NCBI GenBank assembly: GCA_017468365.1
Contig: JAFUIS010000013.1
Coordinates: 1 to 64,000 of the forward strand
Length of the DNA stretch: 64,000 bases
Source: Oscillospiraceae bacterium
GTDB lineage: Bacteria > Bacillota > Clostridia > Oscillospirales > Ruminococcaceae
Direction of reading: 5' to 3'
Position numbers and translations under genes: made by a program. Below the pieces are notes generated by a model that ran no database searches, was not told the DNA's origin, and saw only the letters and a list, made by a program, of their open reading frames with translations. Positions 1 through 7,495 of the stretch are shown piece after piece (within the stretch, counting starts at the first letter, position 1; every line of letters begins with the position of its first letter).

Positions 1-2
1 AT

Positions 3-248
3 GACACAGGCAAGGCACCCGACGAAAAGCCCCCTGTGGACGAAAAGGATAAATGCTCTCTCTGCGGATTCTGCCCCGTACCGCTTGGACTGTGTATCTT
101 CATTTGGATCGCTATTGTGGTAGTGGTTATTCTTGTAATCGTGATCATTATCGTGACCCTGACCAAAAAGAAAAAATGCCCCAACTGCAAGACCAAATGC
201 AAAAAGAACGACAAATGCTGCCCCAACTGCGGTCAGCGACTGAAATAA
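3..248 (+). CDS. zinc-ribbon membrane protein, C-terminal part (5' end outside window)
   Basis: The open frame runs from the first bases of the window without a stop, so the gene most likely begins upstream; the GTG at 36 has no ribosome binding site and is not a convincing start. What is visible is a charged linker, a CSLCGFC cysteine cluster, one long hydrophobic segment (an I/V-rich stretch of about 25 residues), a KKKK stop-transfer patch, and a C-terminal tail with CPNCKTKC and CCPNCG pairs that should bind zinc. It is followed 21 bases later by a lipoprotein gene on the same strand. The function is unknown; the architecture (cysteine pairs on both sides of a membrane helix) resembles the other two zinc-ribbon membrane proteins in this operon. 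Confidence 0.65.
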   Translation, partial: DTGKAPDEKPPVDEKDKCSLCGFCPVPLGLCIFIWIAIVVVVILVIVIIIVTLTKKKKCPNCKTKCKKNDKCCPNCGQRLK

Positions 249-269
249 TACGAAAGTGAGGAAATTACA

Positions 270-659
270 ATGAAAAAATTATTGGCGATTTTACTTGCGG
301 CCATGATGCTGCTCTCGCTTTCCGCCTGCGGCGGAGGAAACAAAAAGGATATTGTCGGAACGTGGCATATCGTTGATGAAACGACCCAGACGGAATACGG
401 ACTTGGAATCCAGTTTGAGAAAGACGGAACCCTTCGCTACGGACTTACGGAAGAAATGTTCGGGGAAGACGTCAGCGAAGAGGACCTTGCCGCTCTTGAT
501 TTTCTTATGAAAATGGAATATAAAATCAAAAGCGATACGGAAATGGAAGTTACCATGAAAGCGCTTATGGGCCTTGCAAAGGAAAAAGTTACCGTTACAT
601 ATTCCCTTGACGGCGATACCCTTGTTTTCGATGGTGTAACTTATACAAGGGTTAAATAA
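270..659 (+). CDS. small lipoprotein of unknown function
   Basis: A 129-residue protein with a type II signal peptide: MKK start, hydrophobic core, and a lipobox LSAC with the predicted lipidated Cys at residue 20. The mature part begins GGGNKKDIVGTWHIVDE and has the look of a small beta-rich lipocalin-like or DUF-type 'IVGTW' extracytoplasmic domain, common in clostridial lipoproteins whose role is not known. The start at 270 is preceded by GTGAGGAAAT. It lies between two zinc-ribbon membrane protein genes, with a 12-base gap to the next one, so it is probably co-transcribed with them. The export and anchoring prediction is firm; no function can be named. Confidence 0.8.
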   Translation: MKKLLAILLAAMMLLSLSACGGGNKKDIVGTWHIVDETTQTEYGLGIQFEKDGTLRYGLTEEMFGEDVSEEDLAALDFLMKMEYKIKSDTEMEVTMKALMGLAKEKVTVTYSLDGDTLVFDGVTYTRVK

Positions 660-671
660 GGGGGTGCGAAA

Positions 672-1676
672 ATGGCAAGATTCTGTCGGGAATGCGGAAG
701 CGAGCTTAAACCTGGAATCGCCTTCTGCACCGAATGCGGAGCCAAAGCTCCGGAAGAAATAAAACCGGAAGTCATTCACGAACCGGCGCCTGCACCAAAA
801 CCTGTGCCGGCACCGATACCGAAAGCAACTCAAACGCAAGCTTCTGCGCCTGCACCGGCAGCCGCTCCTTCTGAGGAGGCTCCGGCAAAGGGAAGCAAAT
901 ATGAACCGATCACCACCTGGGGATACGTGGGAATACTTCTTCTGATGTGTCTTCCGGTAATCGGATTGGTTTTTGTTATAATCTGGGCCTGCGGAGGCTG
1001 CACAAAAATAAACAAACGCAATCTTTCAAGGGCGTATCTCATATTTATGGCAATAAGCCTTGTGATAAGCATAATTATCGGCATTATAATCGGCATAACA
1101 GCCGGAGCAGCAGCCGCGGCAGCGGGAACAGTTTTTACCGATACCCCGGCCATAACCGAACCGCAGAGCGAAACCGAAAACAAAGGCGGACTTTCTTCAA
1201 TCTTCGATGCTCTCGAAGGAATCACCGGAAACGAAACCAACCCGGATATGGAAGCTCTTAACGAGCTGGAACAGATACTTAACGGCCTTGAGGGTATAAC
1301 CGGCGAGGAAAGCGGTTACGGTGACCTTATCGACGGCGCTCAGAAGGCAAACGAGGACGCCGAAGCCGCAAACAACGGCTGGCCGAAGGAGCTTCGGAAA
1401 TATCCCGGCGGAACGGCAACGGAAATTGCTTCCTACCGTACCGAAATTTCCGGTACAACAAAGGAAGAAATGCTTGGATATATCGAACAGCTTAAAGCTG
1501 ACGGATACGTTTACACCGATTTTTATGATTTTGGCTTAACCGAAGACGATATGCTCGGAATGGACGGCTGGTGGGGAACCAACGGAGAAATATATCTTTC
1601 CCTTTCCTATTACGAGGGAACCGTGACCGTTGACCACACTTATGAGCTTCCGAATCTTGAAGATTATTTCGGATAA
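672..1676 (+). CDS. zinc-ribbon domain membrane protein
   Basis: A 334-residue protein that opens with a zinc ribbon (CREC at residues 5-8 and CTEC at about 19-22), followed by a proline/alanine-rich linker, then two transmembrane segments around residues 85-108 and 118-145 (the second ends in a run of alanines), and an acidic extracytoplasmic C-terminal domain of about 180 residues. The C-terminal domain contains a conserved-looking WPKELRKYPGG stretch and several aromatic residues. Start at 672 follows GGGGGTGCG. Position and spacing put it in an operon with the preceding lipoprotein and the following zinc-ribbon gene. Role unknown; proteins of this architecture may be envelope sensors, but nothing here proves it. 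Confidence 0.8.
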   Translation: MARFCRECGSELKPGIAFCTECGAKAPEEIKPEVIHEPAPAPKPVPAPIPKATQTQASAPAPAAAPSEEAPAKGSKYEPITTWGYVGILLLMCLPVIGLVFVIIWACGGCTKINKRNLSRAYLIFMAISLVISIIIGIIIGITAGAAAAAAGTVFTDTPAITEPQSETENKGGLSSIFDALEGITGNETNPDMEALNELEQILNGLEGITGEESGYGDLIDGAQKANEDAEAANNGWPKELRKYPGGTATEIASYRTEISGTTKEEMLGYIEQLKADGYVYTDFYDFGLTEDDMLGMDGWWGTNGEIYLSLSYYEGTVTVDHTYELPNLEDYFG

Positions 1677-1710
1677 ACAACACGAATTATTTTTTAAGGA
1701 GGAAATTATT

Positions 1711-2223
1711 ATGGCATTTTGCGGAAAATGTGGAACCGAATATGAAGAAGGAGCAAAATTCTGCCCTTCATGCGGAGCATCAACAGAAATCATCGAAGAA
1801 CCGGCACCGGTTATTGAAGAACAGCCTGTTGAACAGGCACAGCCGGAAAACTTTGCCGATAAATTTGCGGCAATGAACGAAACCCCGGATATCACCGATT
1901 CCTATACTGCGGAGGATATTGGTGCAAACAAAGTTATGGGAATCCTTGCCTATTGCGGACCGCTTGTTCTTGTTCCCATTCTTGCGGCAAAGGAATCTCC
2001 CTTTGCAAAGTTCCATTCCAACCAGGGACTTGTACTTATGATTTTGCATATCATAATCATCATCGCCTGCACGGTTCTTGCGGTTATTCCGGTAATCGGC
2101 TGGATAATCGGACTTATTCTTCCCCTTGTTTCCTTCGTGCTTTCCGTGCTCGGAATCATTAATGTTATTAACGGAAGAGCAAAAGAACTTCCCCTTGTCG
2201 GAAAATTCAGAATCCTGAAATAA
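1711..2223 (+). CDS. zinc-ribbon, DUF4870-like membrane protein
   Basis: A 170-residue protein. The N-terminus holds a zinc ribbon (CGKC and CPSC pairs), then a Glu/Pro-rich linker, then a region with NKVMGILAYCGPLVL, FHSNQGLVL and three hydrophobic helices, which matches the DUF4870/TIC20-like family of small multi-spanning membrane proteins. The ATG at 1711 is chosen because a perfect AAGGAGG sits 8 bases upstream (1696-1702); the frame is open further upstream but without a start signal. It ends the operon, followed by a strong terminator. Function unknown. Confidence 0.82.
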   Translation: MAFCGKCGTEYEEGAKFCPSCGASTEIIEEPAPVIEEQPVEQAQPENFADKFAAMNETPDITDSYTAEDIGANKVMGILAYCGPLVLVPILAAKESPFAKFHSNQGLVLMILHIIIIIACTVLAVIPVIGWIIGLILPLVSFVLSVLGIINVINGRAKELPLVGKFRILK

Positions 2224-2246
2224 ATTCAAAAAAGAGAAATCAAACA

Positions 2247-2287
2247 AAACAATGCACTTCGTATTTATATACGAAGTGCATTGTTTT
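2247..2287 (+). terminator. intrinsic terminator of the zinc-ribbon operon
   Basis: A perfect 18-bp stem (arms 2247-2264 and 2269-2286) with a four-base loop; the A-rich left arm and T-rich right arm make it functional in both directions. Confidence 0.85.
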
Positions 2288-2290
2288 ATT

Positions 2291-2457
2291 TAAAGGTTTA
2301 CCGTGTTTTCTGAACAATAAAGTAATAAAATATACGATCATTTTTCAAGGGCCGCAGGGATTTTCCCTGTCAAGCTCTGCCGTGGCTAGCCAAAGGCGTT
2401 GCTTGCGACGGAGTAACAGCAGCAAATTCCGTTTTGTTTATTCTACTTCATTGCAAA
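2291..2457. other. intergenic stretch with a G+C-rich block, no gene seen
   Basis: Together with the operator/promoter that follows, this 341-base gap between operons has no convincing reading frame. An A+T-rich spacer is interrupted at about 2349-2425 by a G+C-richer block containing a short hairpin (CAGGGATTTTCCCTG, near 2356-2370). I do not recognise the block; it could be a decayed repeat. Confidence 0.4.
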
Positions 2458-2458
2458 G

Positions 2459-2496
2459 ATTAATTACATCATTTTTACAATAATGATGTAATTAAT
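2459..2496. promoter_or_regulatory. 15-8-15 perfect inverted repeat, candidate operator
   Basis: ATTAATTACATCATT (2459-2473) and its exact complement AATGATGTAATTAAT (2482-2496) are separated by 8 bases. A third partial copy of the half site, TGATGTAAAT, lies at 2506-2515 in the promoter spacer. The repeat abuts the -35 box of the Fic/hsd promoter, which is where an operator would be expected. No adjacent dedicated regulator gene is visible; the winged-helix-like C-terminus of the Fic protein is a possible candidate. Confidence 0.65.
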
Positions 2497-2497
2497 G

Positions 2498-2526
2498 TTG
2501 ATATTTGATGTAAATAGTGCTATATT
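2498..2526 (+). promoter_or_regulatory. promoter of the fic-hsd operon
   Basis: TTGATA (2498-2503), a 17-base spacer and TATATT (2521-2526), ending about 40 bases before the ATG of the Fic gene. The candidate operator half site TGATGTAAAT lies within the spacer. Confidence 0.7.
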
Positions 2527-2564
2527 ATATTCAGATAAATATAACCTATAAGGAGAAGGAAAAA

Positions 2565-3620
2565 ATGAGAACTTATAACTACACAGACAAATGGCAAAAA
2601 CTTCTCACTCCGGAAATTGTGGGGCTTCTTACCGCAATACACGAATATAAAGGTGAACAGACCCTTTTTATAGAAACAAAGCCCGATGTACTCACTCATT
2701 TACTCGAAATTGCAAAGGTGCAAAGCACTGAGGCTTCCAATAAAATCGAAGGCATTTATACTTCCGATGACCGAATCAAAAAAATAGTCAGCGAAAAAAC
2801 AATGCCCAGAACCATAAGTGAACAGGAAATTGCCGGATACCGCGACGTTCTTGCAACGATTCACGAAAGCCACGACTACATTCAGCCGAAACCTTCAATA
2901 ATTCTTCAGCTTCACAAAAATCTTTATAAATATACCGGGCTCGAAGGCGGAAGATATAAAAGTTCCGATAACGTAATTACCGAAGAAATCAACGGTGAAA
3001 AACATGTTCGTTTTAAACCGGTTGATGCTTTCGAAACTCCTTTTGCTGTGGAAAACCTCTGCAAAGCATACGAAGAAGCCCTCTCTGATGAAAAAATCGA
3101 TCCGCTTCTGATTATTCCGATGTTTGTGCTTGATTTCCTCAGCATCCACCCGTTCAATGACGGAAACGGAAGAATGAGCCGCTTACTCACCCTTCTGCTT
3201 CTTTACCGTTCCGGATACATTGTTGGAAAATACATCAGTATCGAAAAACTTATTGAGCAGACGAAAGAAACCTATTATGATGCGCTCAAATACAGCTCCA
3301 TAAACTGGCACGAAGAAATCAACGACTATATTCCGTTTGTTCAATATACCCTCGGCGTAATCGTTGCGGCGTATAAAGATTTTTCCGCAAGAACAAAAGT
3401 GCTTACCCTTTCCGGCGGTTCAAAATCCGACAGAGTCCGTGCCGTTATCAAAGAAAAAATCGGCAACATAACAAAAAGCGAAATCATAAAAGAATGTCCG
3501 GATATAAGCAAAATCACAGTTGAGCGTGCGCTCAAGGAAATGGTTAACAATAACGAAATTATAAAAATCGGCGGCGGCCGCTACACATCTTATGTATGGA
3601 ATTGGGAGAATGAAAAATGA
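2565..3620 (+). CDS. Fic family protein (putative protein AMP-transferase)
   Basis: Fic enzymes transfer AMP or another phosphate-containing moiety to target proteins. The 351-residue protein has the complete active-site motif HPFNDGNGRMSR (residues 195-206) and an N-terminal inhibitory helix motif SNKIEG (residues 58-63, pattern S/T-x3-E-G), the arrangement of class II Fic proteins, in which the Glu blocks ATP until inhibition is relieved. The last ~70 residues (from about 285) look like a winged-helix DNA-binding domain (KSEIIKECPDISKITVERALKEM). Start at 2565 is set by AAGGAGAAGG 5 bases upstream. The stop overlaps the hsdM start (ATGA), indicating translational coupling to a type I restriction system. 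Substrate unknown. Confidence 0.9.
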   Translation: MRTYNYTDKWQKLLTPEIVGLLTAIHEYKGEQTLFIETKPDVLTHLLEIAKVQSTEASNKIEGIYTSDDRIKKIVSEKTMPRTISEQEIAGYRDVLATIHESHDYIQPKPSIILQLHKNLYKYTGLEGGRYKSSDNVITEEINGEKHVRFKPVDAFETPFAVENLCKAYEEALSDEKIDPLLIIPMFVLDFLSIHPFNDGNGRMSRLLTLLLLYRSGYIVGKYISIEKLIEQTKETYYDALKYSSINWHEEINDYIPFVQYTLGVIVAAYKDFSARTKVLTLSGGSKSDRVRAVIKEKIGNITKSEIIKECPDISKITVERALKEMVNNNEIIKIGGGRYTSYVWNWENEK

Positions 3621-5128
3621 TTACAGGTGAACTTAAAAACAAAATCGACAGCCTTTGGGATACCTTTGCCGCAGGCGGAATTTCCAACCCGCTCGACGTA
3701 ATCGAGCAGATTACCTACCTTATGTTTATCCATGACCTTGACGCTGCGGATAATACCCGCGCAAAAGAAAGCCTGATGCTCGGTCTTCCTTATGAAAGCA
3801 TCTTCCCGGAGAAAATTGAAATTGCCGGCAGAGAAATCGAAGGCAAACAGCTTAAATGGTCCGTTTTCCATGATATCGACGCAAGAAGAATGTATTCCAT
3901 AATGCAGGAAATGGTTTTTCCCTTTATGAAAAACCTCCACAGCGATAAAAACAGCGCCTATTCCCGCTATATGGACGACGCAATTTTCAAAATCCCGACC
4001 CCGCTCCTTCTTTCAAAAGTTGTTGATGCCCTTGACGGAATTTTTGACCTTATGGAAAAACAGCAGAAAACCGACGCGGATATTTCCGGCGACGTTTACG
4101 AATATCTCCTTTCAAAAATCGCAAGTTCCGGCCTTAACGGCCAGTTCCGCACTCCCCGCCACATTATCAAAATGATGGTTGAACTTATGCAGCCCACCGC
4201 CACGGACGTAATCTGCGACCCTGCCTGCGGAACTGCCGGTTTTCTTGTTGCGGCGGGAGAATGGCTTAAGGAAAACCGCAAGCAGGAAGTTTTCTTTAAC
4301 CACATGAACCGCGACCACTATATGAACCACATGTTCTATGGTTACGATATGGACAGAACCATGCTCCGCATCGGCGCAATGAACATGATGAAACACGGAA
4401 TCGAAAACCCGATCATAGATTACCGCGACAGCCTTTCCGACCAGAACAGCGATAAGGGCAAATATTCCCTTATCCTTGCGAACCCGCCTTTTAAAGGCAG
4501 CCTTGATTACGACATTGTTGCCGGCGACCTTCTTAAAGTTTGCAAAACAAAGAAAACGGAGCTTCTTTTCCTCACCCTTTTCCTGCGTATGCTCAAAATC
4601 GGCGGAAGATGCGCCTGCATCGTTCCGGACGGCGTTCTTTTCGGTTCTTCGTCCGCGCATAAAGCTATCCGCGAGGAAATTATCGAGCGCAACCGTCTTG
4701 AAGCTGTAATTTCCATGCCTTCCGGCGTTTTCAAACCCTATGCGGGAGTTTCCACAGCGGTTCTTGTTTTCACAAAAACCGGTCACGGCGGCACCGATAA
4801 AGTCTGGTTCTATGATATGACCGCGGACGGACTTTCCCTTGACGATAAGCGCACCCCTGTTCCCGAAAACGATATTCCCGATATTATCGAAAGATTCCAC
4901 AAGCGTTTTGAGGAAAACGGCGAAGCCGACCGCAAAAGAACGGAAAAATCCTTCTTTGTTCCGAAGGAGGAAATTGCCGCAAACGCCTATGACCTTTCCA
5001 TAAACAAATACAAAAAGACCGAATATGTTCCGGTGGAATATCCGCCCACGGAAGAGATTCTTGCAGAGCTTAAAGAGCTTCAGCAGAGAATCGACAAAGG
5101 TCTTGAGGAACTGGAGGGGATGGTGTGA
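3617..5128 (+). CDS. hsdM: type I restriction-modification system DNA methylase subunit
   Basis: HsdM is the modification subunit that, with HsdS, methylates adenine N6 at the recognition site and also belongs to the restriction complex. The 503-residue protein has the helical N-terminal domain (about 1-165), the SAM-binding motif DPACGTAGFL starting at residue 201, and the catalytic motif NPPF at 289-292, all of N6-adenine methylases. Its length is normal for the family. It overlaps the Fic gene by 4 bases and the following small membrane-protein gene by 1 base. Codon use resembles the host core genes, unlike the A+T-rich genes that follow. Confidence 0.95.
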   Translation: MITGELKNKIDSLWDTFAAGGISNPLDVIEQITYLMFIHDLDAADNTRAKESLMLGLPYESIFPEKIEIAGREIEGKQLKWSVFHDIDARRMYSIMQEMVFPFMKNLHSDKNSAYSRYMDDAIFKIPTPLLLSKVVDALDGIFDLMEKQQKTDADISGDVYEYLLSKIASSGLNGQFRTPRHIIKMMVELMQPTATDVICDPACGTAGFLVAAGEWLKENRKQEVFFNHMNRDHYMNHMFYGYDMDRTMLRIGAMNMMKHGIENPIIDYRDSLSDQNSDKGKYSLILANPPFKGSLDYDIVAGDLLKVCKTKKTELLFLTLFLRMLKIGGRCACIVPDGVLFGSSSAHKAIREEIIERNRLEAVISMPSGVFKPYAGVSTAVLVFTKTGHGGTDKVWFYDMTADGLSLDDKRTPVPENDIPDIIERFHKRFEENGEADRKRTEKSFFVPKEEIAANAYDLSINKYKKTEYVPVEYPPTEEILAELKELQQRIDKGLEELEGMV

Positions 5129-5466
5129 TGTATTTCTTTGTTGCGACCGTTGGTGCAATTATAAGAAACGGAATTCTGCCAAATCCCTTTGTATTTTTGG
5201 GTGAAAGCGCAGAAATTGTAAATATAATAGTAACCATTGCCATTGCGTATTTTTCGTATCGAATAGTTGGAAAAGTTTTTGGATATGAATCCGGGGATTG
5301 TCCGGCGTTCGGAAGCCTTCTTTATACGCTTGTTTATAGCATGATTATTTTTGCAATTTATGAAATTGGAGAAAATATATTTTTCGCTTTCGGAATAGTT
5401 ACAACAATTTTGTTGGCCGTAGGTTTGACGAGGATTTTGTTGAATCCTAAAAAGGTGGTGAAATAA
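5128..5466 (+). CDS. small membrane protein inside the hsd operon, unknown function
   Basis: About 112 residues with three to four hydrophobic segments (roughly residues 1-15, 27-48, 60-85 and 88-105), ending in a basic tail. The ATG at 5128 overlaps the hsdM stop by one base and has GGAGGGG about 9 bases upstream; GTG at 5125 is the alternative. The stop overlaps the hsdS ATG by one base, so it is embedded in the operon without gaps. The sequence is visibly richer in A+T than hsdM. I do not recognise the family. Membrane proteins between hsdM and hsdS are not a standard part of type I systems. Confidence 0.7.
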   Translation: MYFFVATVGAIIRNGILPNPFVFLGESAEIVNIIVTIAIAYFSYRIVGKVFGYESGDCPAFGSLLYTLVYSMIIFAIYEIGENIFFAFGIVTTILLAVGLTRILLNPKKVVK

Positions 5467-6572
5467 TGGCGAGATTAGATGAGATATGTTTATTGAATAT
5501 GGGACAATCTCCAGATTCATCTACCTATAATGAAGATGGAGAGGGCATGCCTTTTTTTCAAGGAAATGCCGATTTTGGAGAAATTAATCCAAAGATTAGA
5601 GTTTGGTGTACTGAGCCAACAAAAATTGCTAATGTTGGTGATATTTTGATTTCTGTAAGAGCGCCTATCGGAGCATTAAATATTGCAAACACCAAATGTT
5701 GTATAGGAAGAGGTTTAGCGGCTTTAACCGTAAGAGAAGATTTGTGTGTTAAAGAGTATTTATGGCATGCTATAAAAAGTAAGGTTGATGAATTAAATTC
5801 AAAAGGAACGGGCAGTACTTTTAAAGCGATAAATAAAAATATACTTGCAGAAACAAATGTACCTTTGTATTCGCTCAAGGAGCAAAAAGAAATTGCAAAT
5901 ATTTTTGACAAGATGGACGAACTTATATCCTGCCGTAAAGAACAGCTTTTAAAACTGGACGAGCTTGTTAAAGCAAGATTTGTGGAGATGTTTGGGGACC
6001 CGGAAAATAATAAAAGTGGACTTATAAAAATCGGAGAAATAGGAGCATTAACAAGTGGAGGAACGCCATCTAGAACAAAACCAGAATATTTTAAAGGAGA
6101 TATTCGTTGGTATAGTGCAGGTGAACTAAATTCATTGTATCTGCCGGATTCCGTTGAGCATATTTCGGAAACGGCTCTTCAACAATCATCTGCGAAATTA
6201 TTTAATAAAGGGACTTTAATGATTGGAATGTATGATACAGCTGCATTTAAGATGGGTATATTAACAGAAAATTCGAGTTCCAACCAAGCGTGTGCAAACC
6301 TAAATCCGAATCCAGAATATAATATCATTTGGCTGTATTATTTATTTGATATTATGAAACCTGTTTTTTTACAAGAAAGACAAGGCGTGCGTCAAAAAAA
6401 TCTTAGTCTATCGAAAATTAGAGAATTTGAAGTTCCTTTTGCACCTTTTGAATTACAAAACCAGTTTGCGGCTTTTGTCGAACAAACCGAAAAAACAAAA
6501 GCCGAAGTTCAAAAAAGCCTTGATGAACTTGAAATTTTGAAAAAATCCTTAATGCAAAAATATTTTGGGTGA
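5466..6572 (+). CDS. hsdS: type I restriction-modification specificity subunit
   Basis: HsdS supplies DNA sequence recognition to both the methylase and restriction complexes. The 368-residue protein has the usual two-fold layout: target recognition domain 1 (about 1-135), central conserved coiled region with QKEIANIFDKMDELI (about 140-180), target recognition domain 2 (about 185-330; starts at the SGGTPSR motif typical of TRDs) and a C-terminal conserved helix (LQNQFAAFVEQTEKTKAEVQ). It is somewhat shorter than classical HsdS (about 400-450) but complete. It is markedly A+T-rich compared with hsdM and hsdR, as expected for a frequently exchanged specificity gene. Confidence 0.93.
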   Translation: MARLDEICLLNMGQSPDSSTYNEDGEGMPFFQGNADFGEINPKIRVWCTEPTKIANVGDILISVRAPIGALNIANTKCCIGRGLAALTVREDLCVKEYLWHAIKSKVDELNSKGTGSTFKAINKNILAETNVPLYSLKEQKEIANIFDKMDELISCRKEQLLKLDELVKARFVEMFGDPENNKSGLIKIGEIGALTSGGTPSRTKPEYFKGDIRWYSAGELNSLYLPDSVEHISETALQQSSAKLFNKGTLMIGMYDTAAFKMGILTENSSSNQACANLNPNPEYNIIWLYYLFDIMKPVFLQERQGVRQKNLSLSKIREFEVPFAPFELQNQFAAFVEQTEKTKAEVQKSLDELEILKKSLMQKYFG

Positions 6573-6585
6573 GGTGAGAAAATGT

Positions 6586-7491
6586 ATGACGTTTGGAATT
6601 AGAAGACATAGGCAAAAATACGAACTGCCAATAATAGATTGGATTAATTATAACTGGTGGAAACTAGTATTGCTTTTTAAGAGAACGTGGCGAAGGACAA
6701 AAAGAATTTTATCATATTCGAGAATTACCGCATTTGCTATTTATTTATGGATGTTCTTTTTGTTTTTGTATTGTATTTTTTCTAAAGAAAACATATTATG
6801 CGAAATAAAAGAAGCAAGATATGAAATTTTTACTTCAGTTATATTAGTTTATTTTATAGAAGCAATAGATAAAATAAAGCAATATAAAAATTTCCTTAGG
6901 TTTCTATATTTCAAATACGTGGAGTTGGATAGCGCAGCAACGGATTTAATTCAAATGATTACTGAAAATACAGATACAAATGATATGTTTTATTCTGTGG
7001 AAGATTTAAATTTGTTTCTTGGAGAAAATGATGGTCCGTGGAAAAATGATAAAGATAAAAAACTCATGCTGGAAGCTTCCTTGGAAAATATAGATAAAAT
7101 TTTATTTGATATAAAGGAAAATTGTTTTAAAAACCCAGATGGTAAATATACAAACGAAATAATATATTTTATTGATTATTATATTAGCGATACTGCAATT
7201 TTTAGAAAAATGTTAAAAGAAAAGGATATCATAACAAACAAAAGCTTGAATCACTTTGCTGAATGTTTATTTGATGTAGTTGAAAGCGTTTTTTACCCTT
7301 GGAGGAGAGATGACGAAATAAACGAAAAAATGGTAAAGATTATCTCTAAAAATCTTTATTTGAATCAAAGTTTGGATATCTACGATGAAAAGCTTAATGA
7401 GAGAGAAAATCTTTTACAAGAGGTAAAAGAAGTATACAGTCACAAAAAAAGAAAAAATTATAAAGTAAAACCTAAACATAAAACGAGGTGA
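6586..7491 (+). CDS. unknown membrane protein inside the hsd operon
   Basis: A roughly 301-residue protein between hsdS and hsdR. ATG 6586 is chosen because GAGGTGAG (6571-6578) lies 7 bases upstream; the frame can be extended to GTG 6574 or TTG 6565. A basic N-terminus is followed by two hydrophobic segments (about residues 49-68 and 82-96 from the ATG), then a long charged, helix-rich cytoplasmic region of about 200 residues and a Lys/Arg-rich tail. The stop at 7489-7491 lies 4 bases before the hsdR ATG. Very A+T-rich. I find no recognisable domain. Its constant company with a restriction system suggests a defence-related accessory, but that is inference from position only. Confidence 0.7.
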   Translation: MTFGIRRHRQKYELPIIDWINYNWWKLVLLFKRTWRRTKRILSYSRITAFAIYLWMFFLFLYCIFSKENILCEIKEARYEIFTSVILVYFIEAIDKIKQYKNFLRFLYFKYVELDSAATDLIQMITENTDTNDMFYSVEDLNLFLGENDGPWKNDKDKKLMLEASLENIDKILFDIKENCFKNPDGKYTNEIIYFIDYYISDTAIFRKMLKEKDIITNKSLNHFAECLFDVVESVFYPWRRDDEINEKMVKIISKNLYLNQSLDIYDEKLNERENLLQEVKEVYSHKKRKNYKVKPKHKTR

Positions 7492-7495
7492 TACA

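Noticed and set aside
36..248. GTG at 36 as the start of the first gene
   Set aside because: The frame is open to the window edge and no ribosome binding site precedes the GTG, so the gene is treated as truncated.
2291..2440. Matching tRNA-tail attachment site at the left edge of the accessory region
   Set aside because: I looked for the TGGCGGAGATGG tail sequence near the left edge and did not see it, so island boundaries remain unproven.
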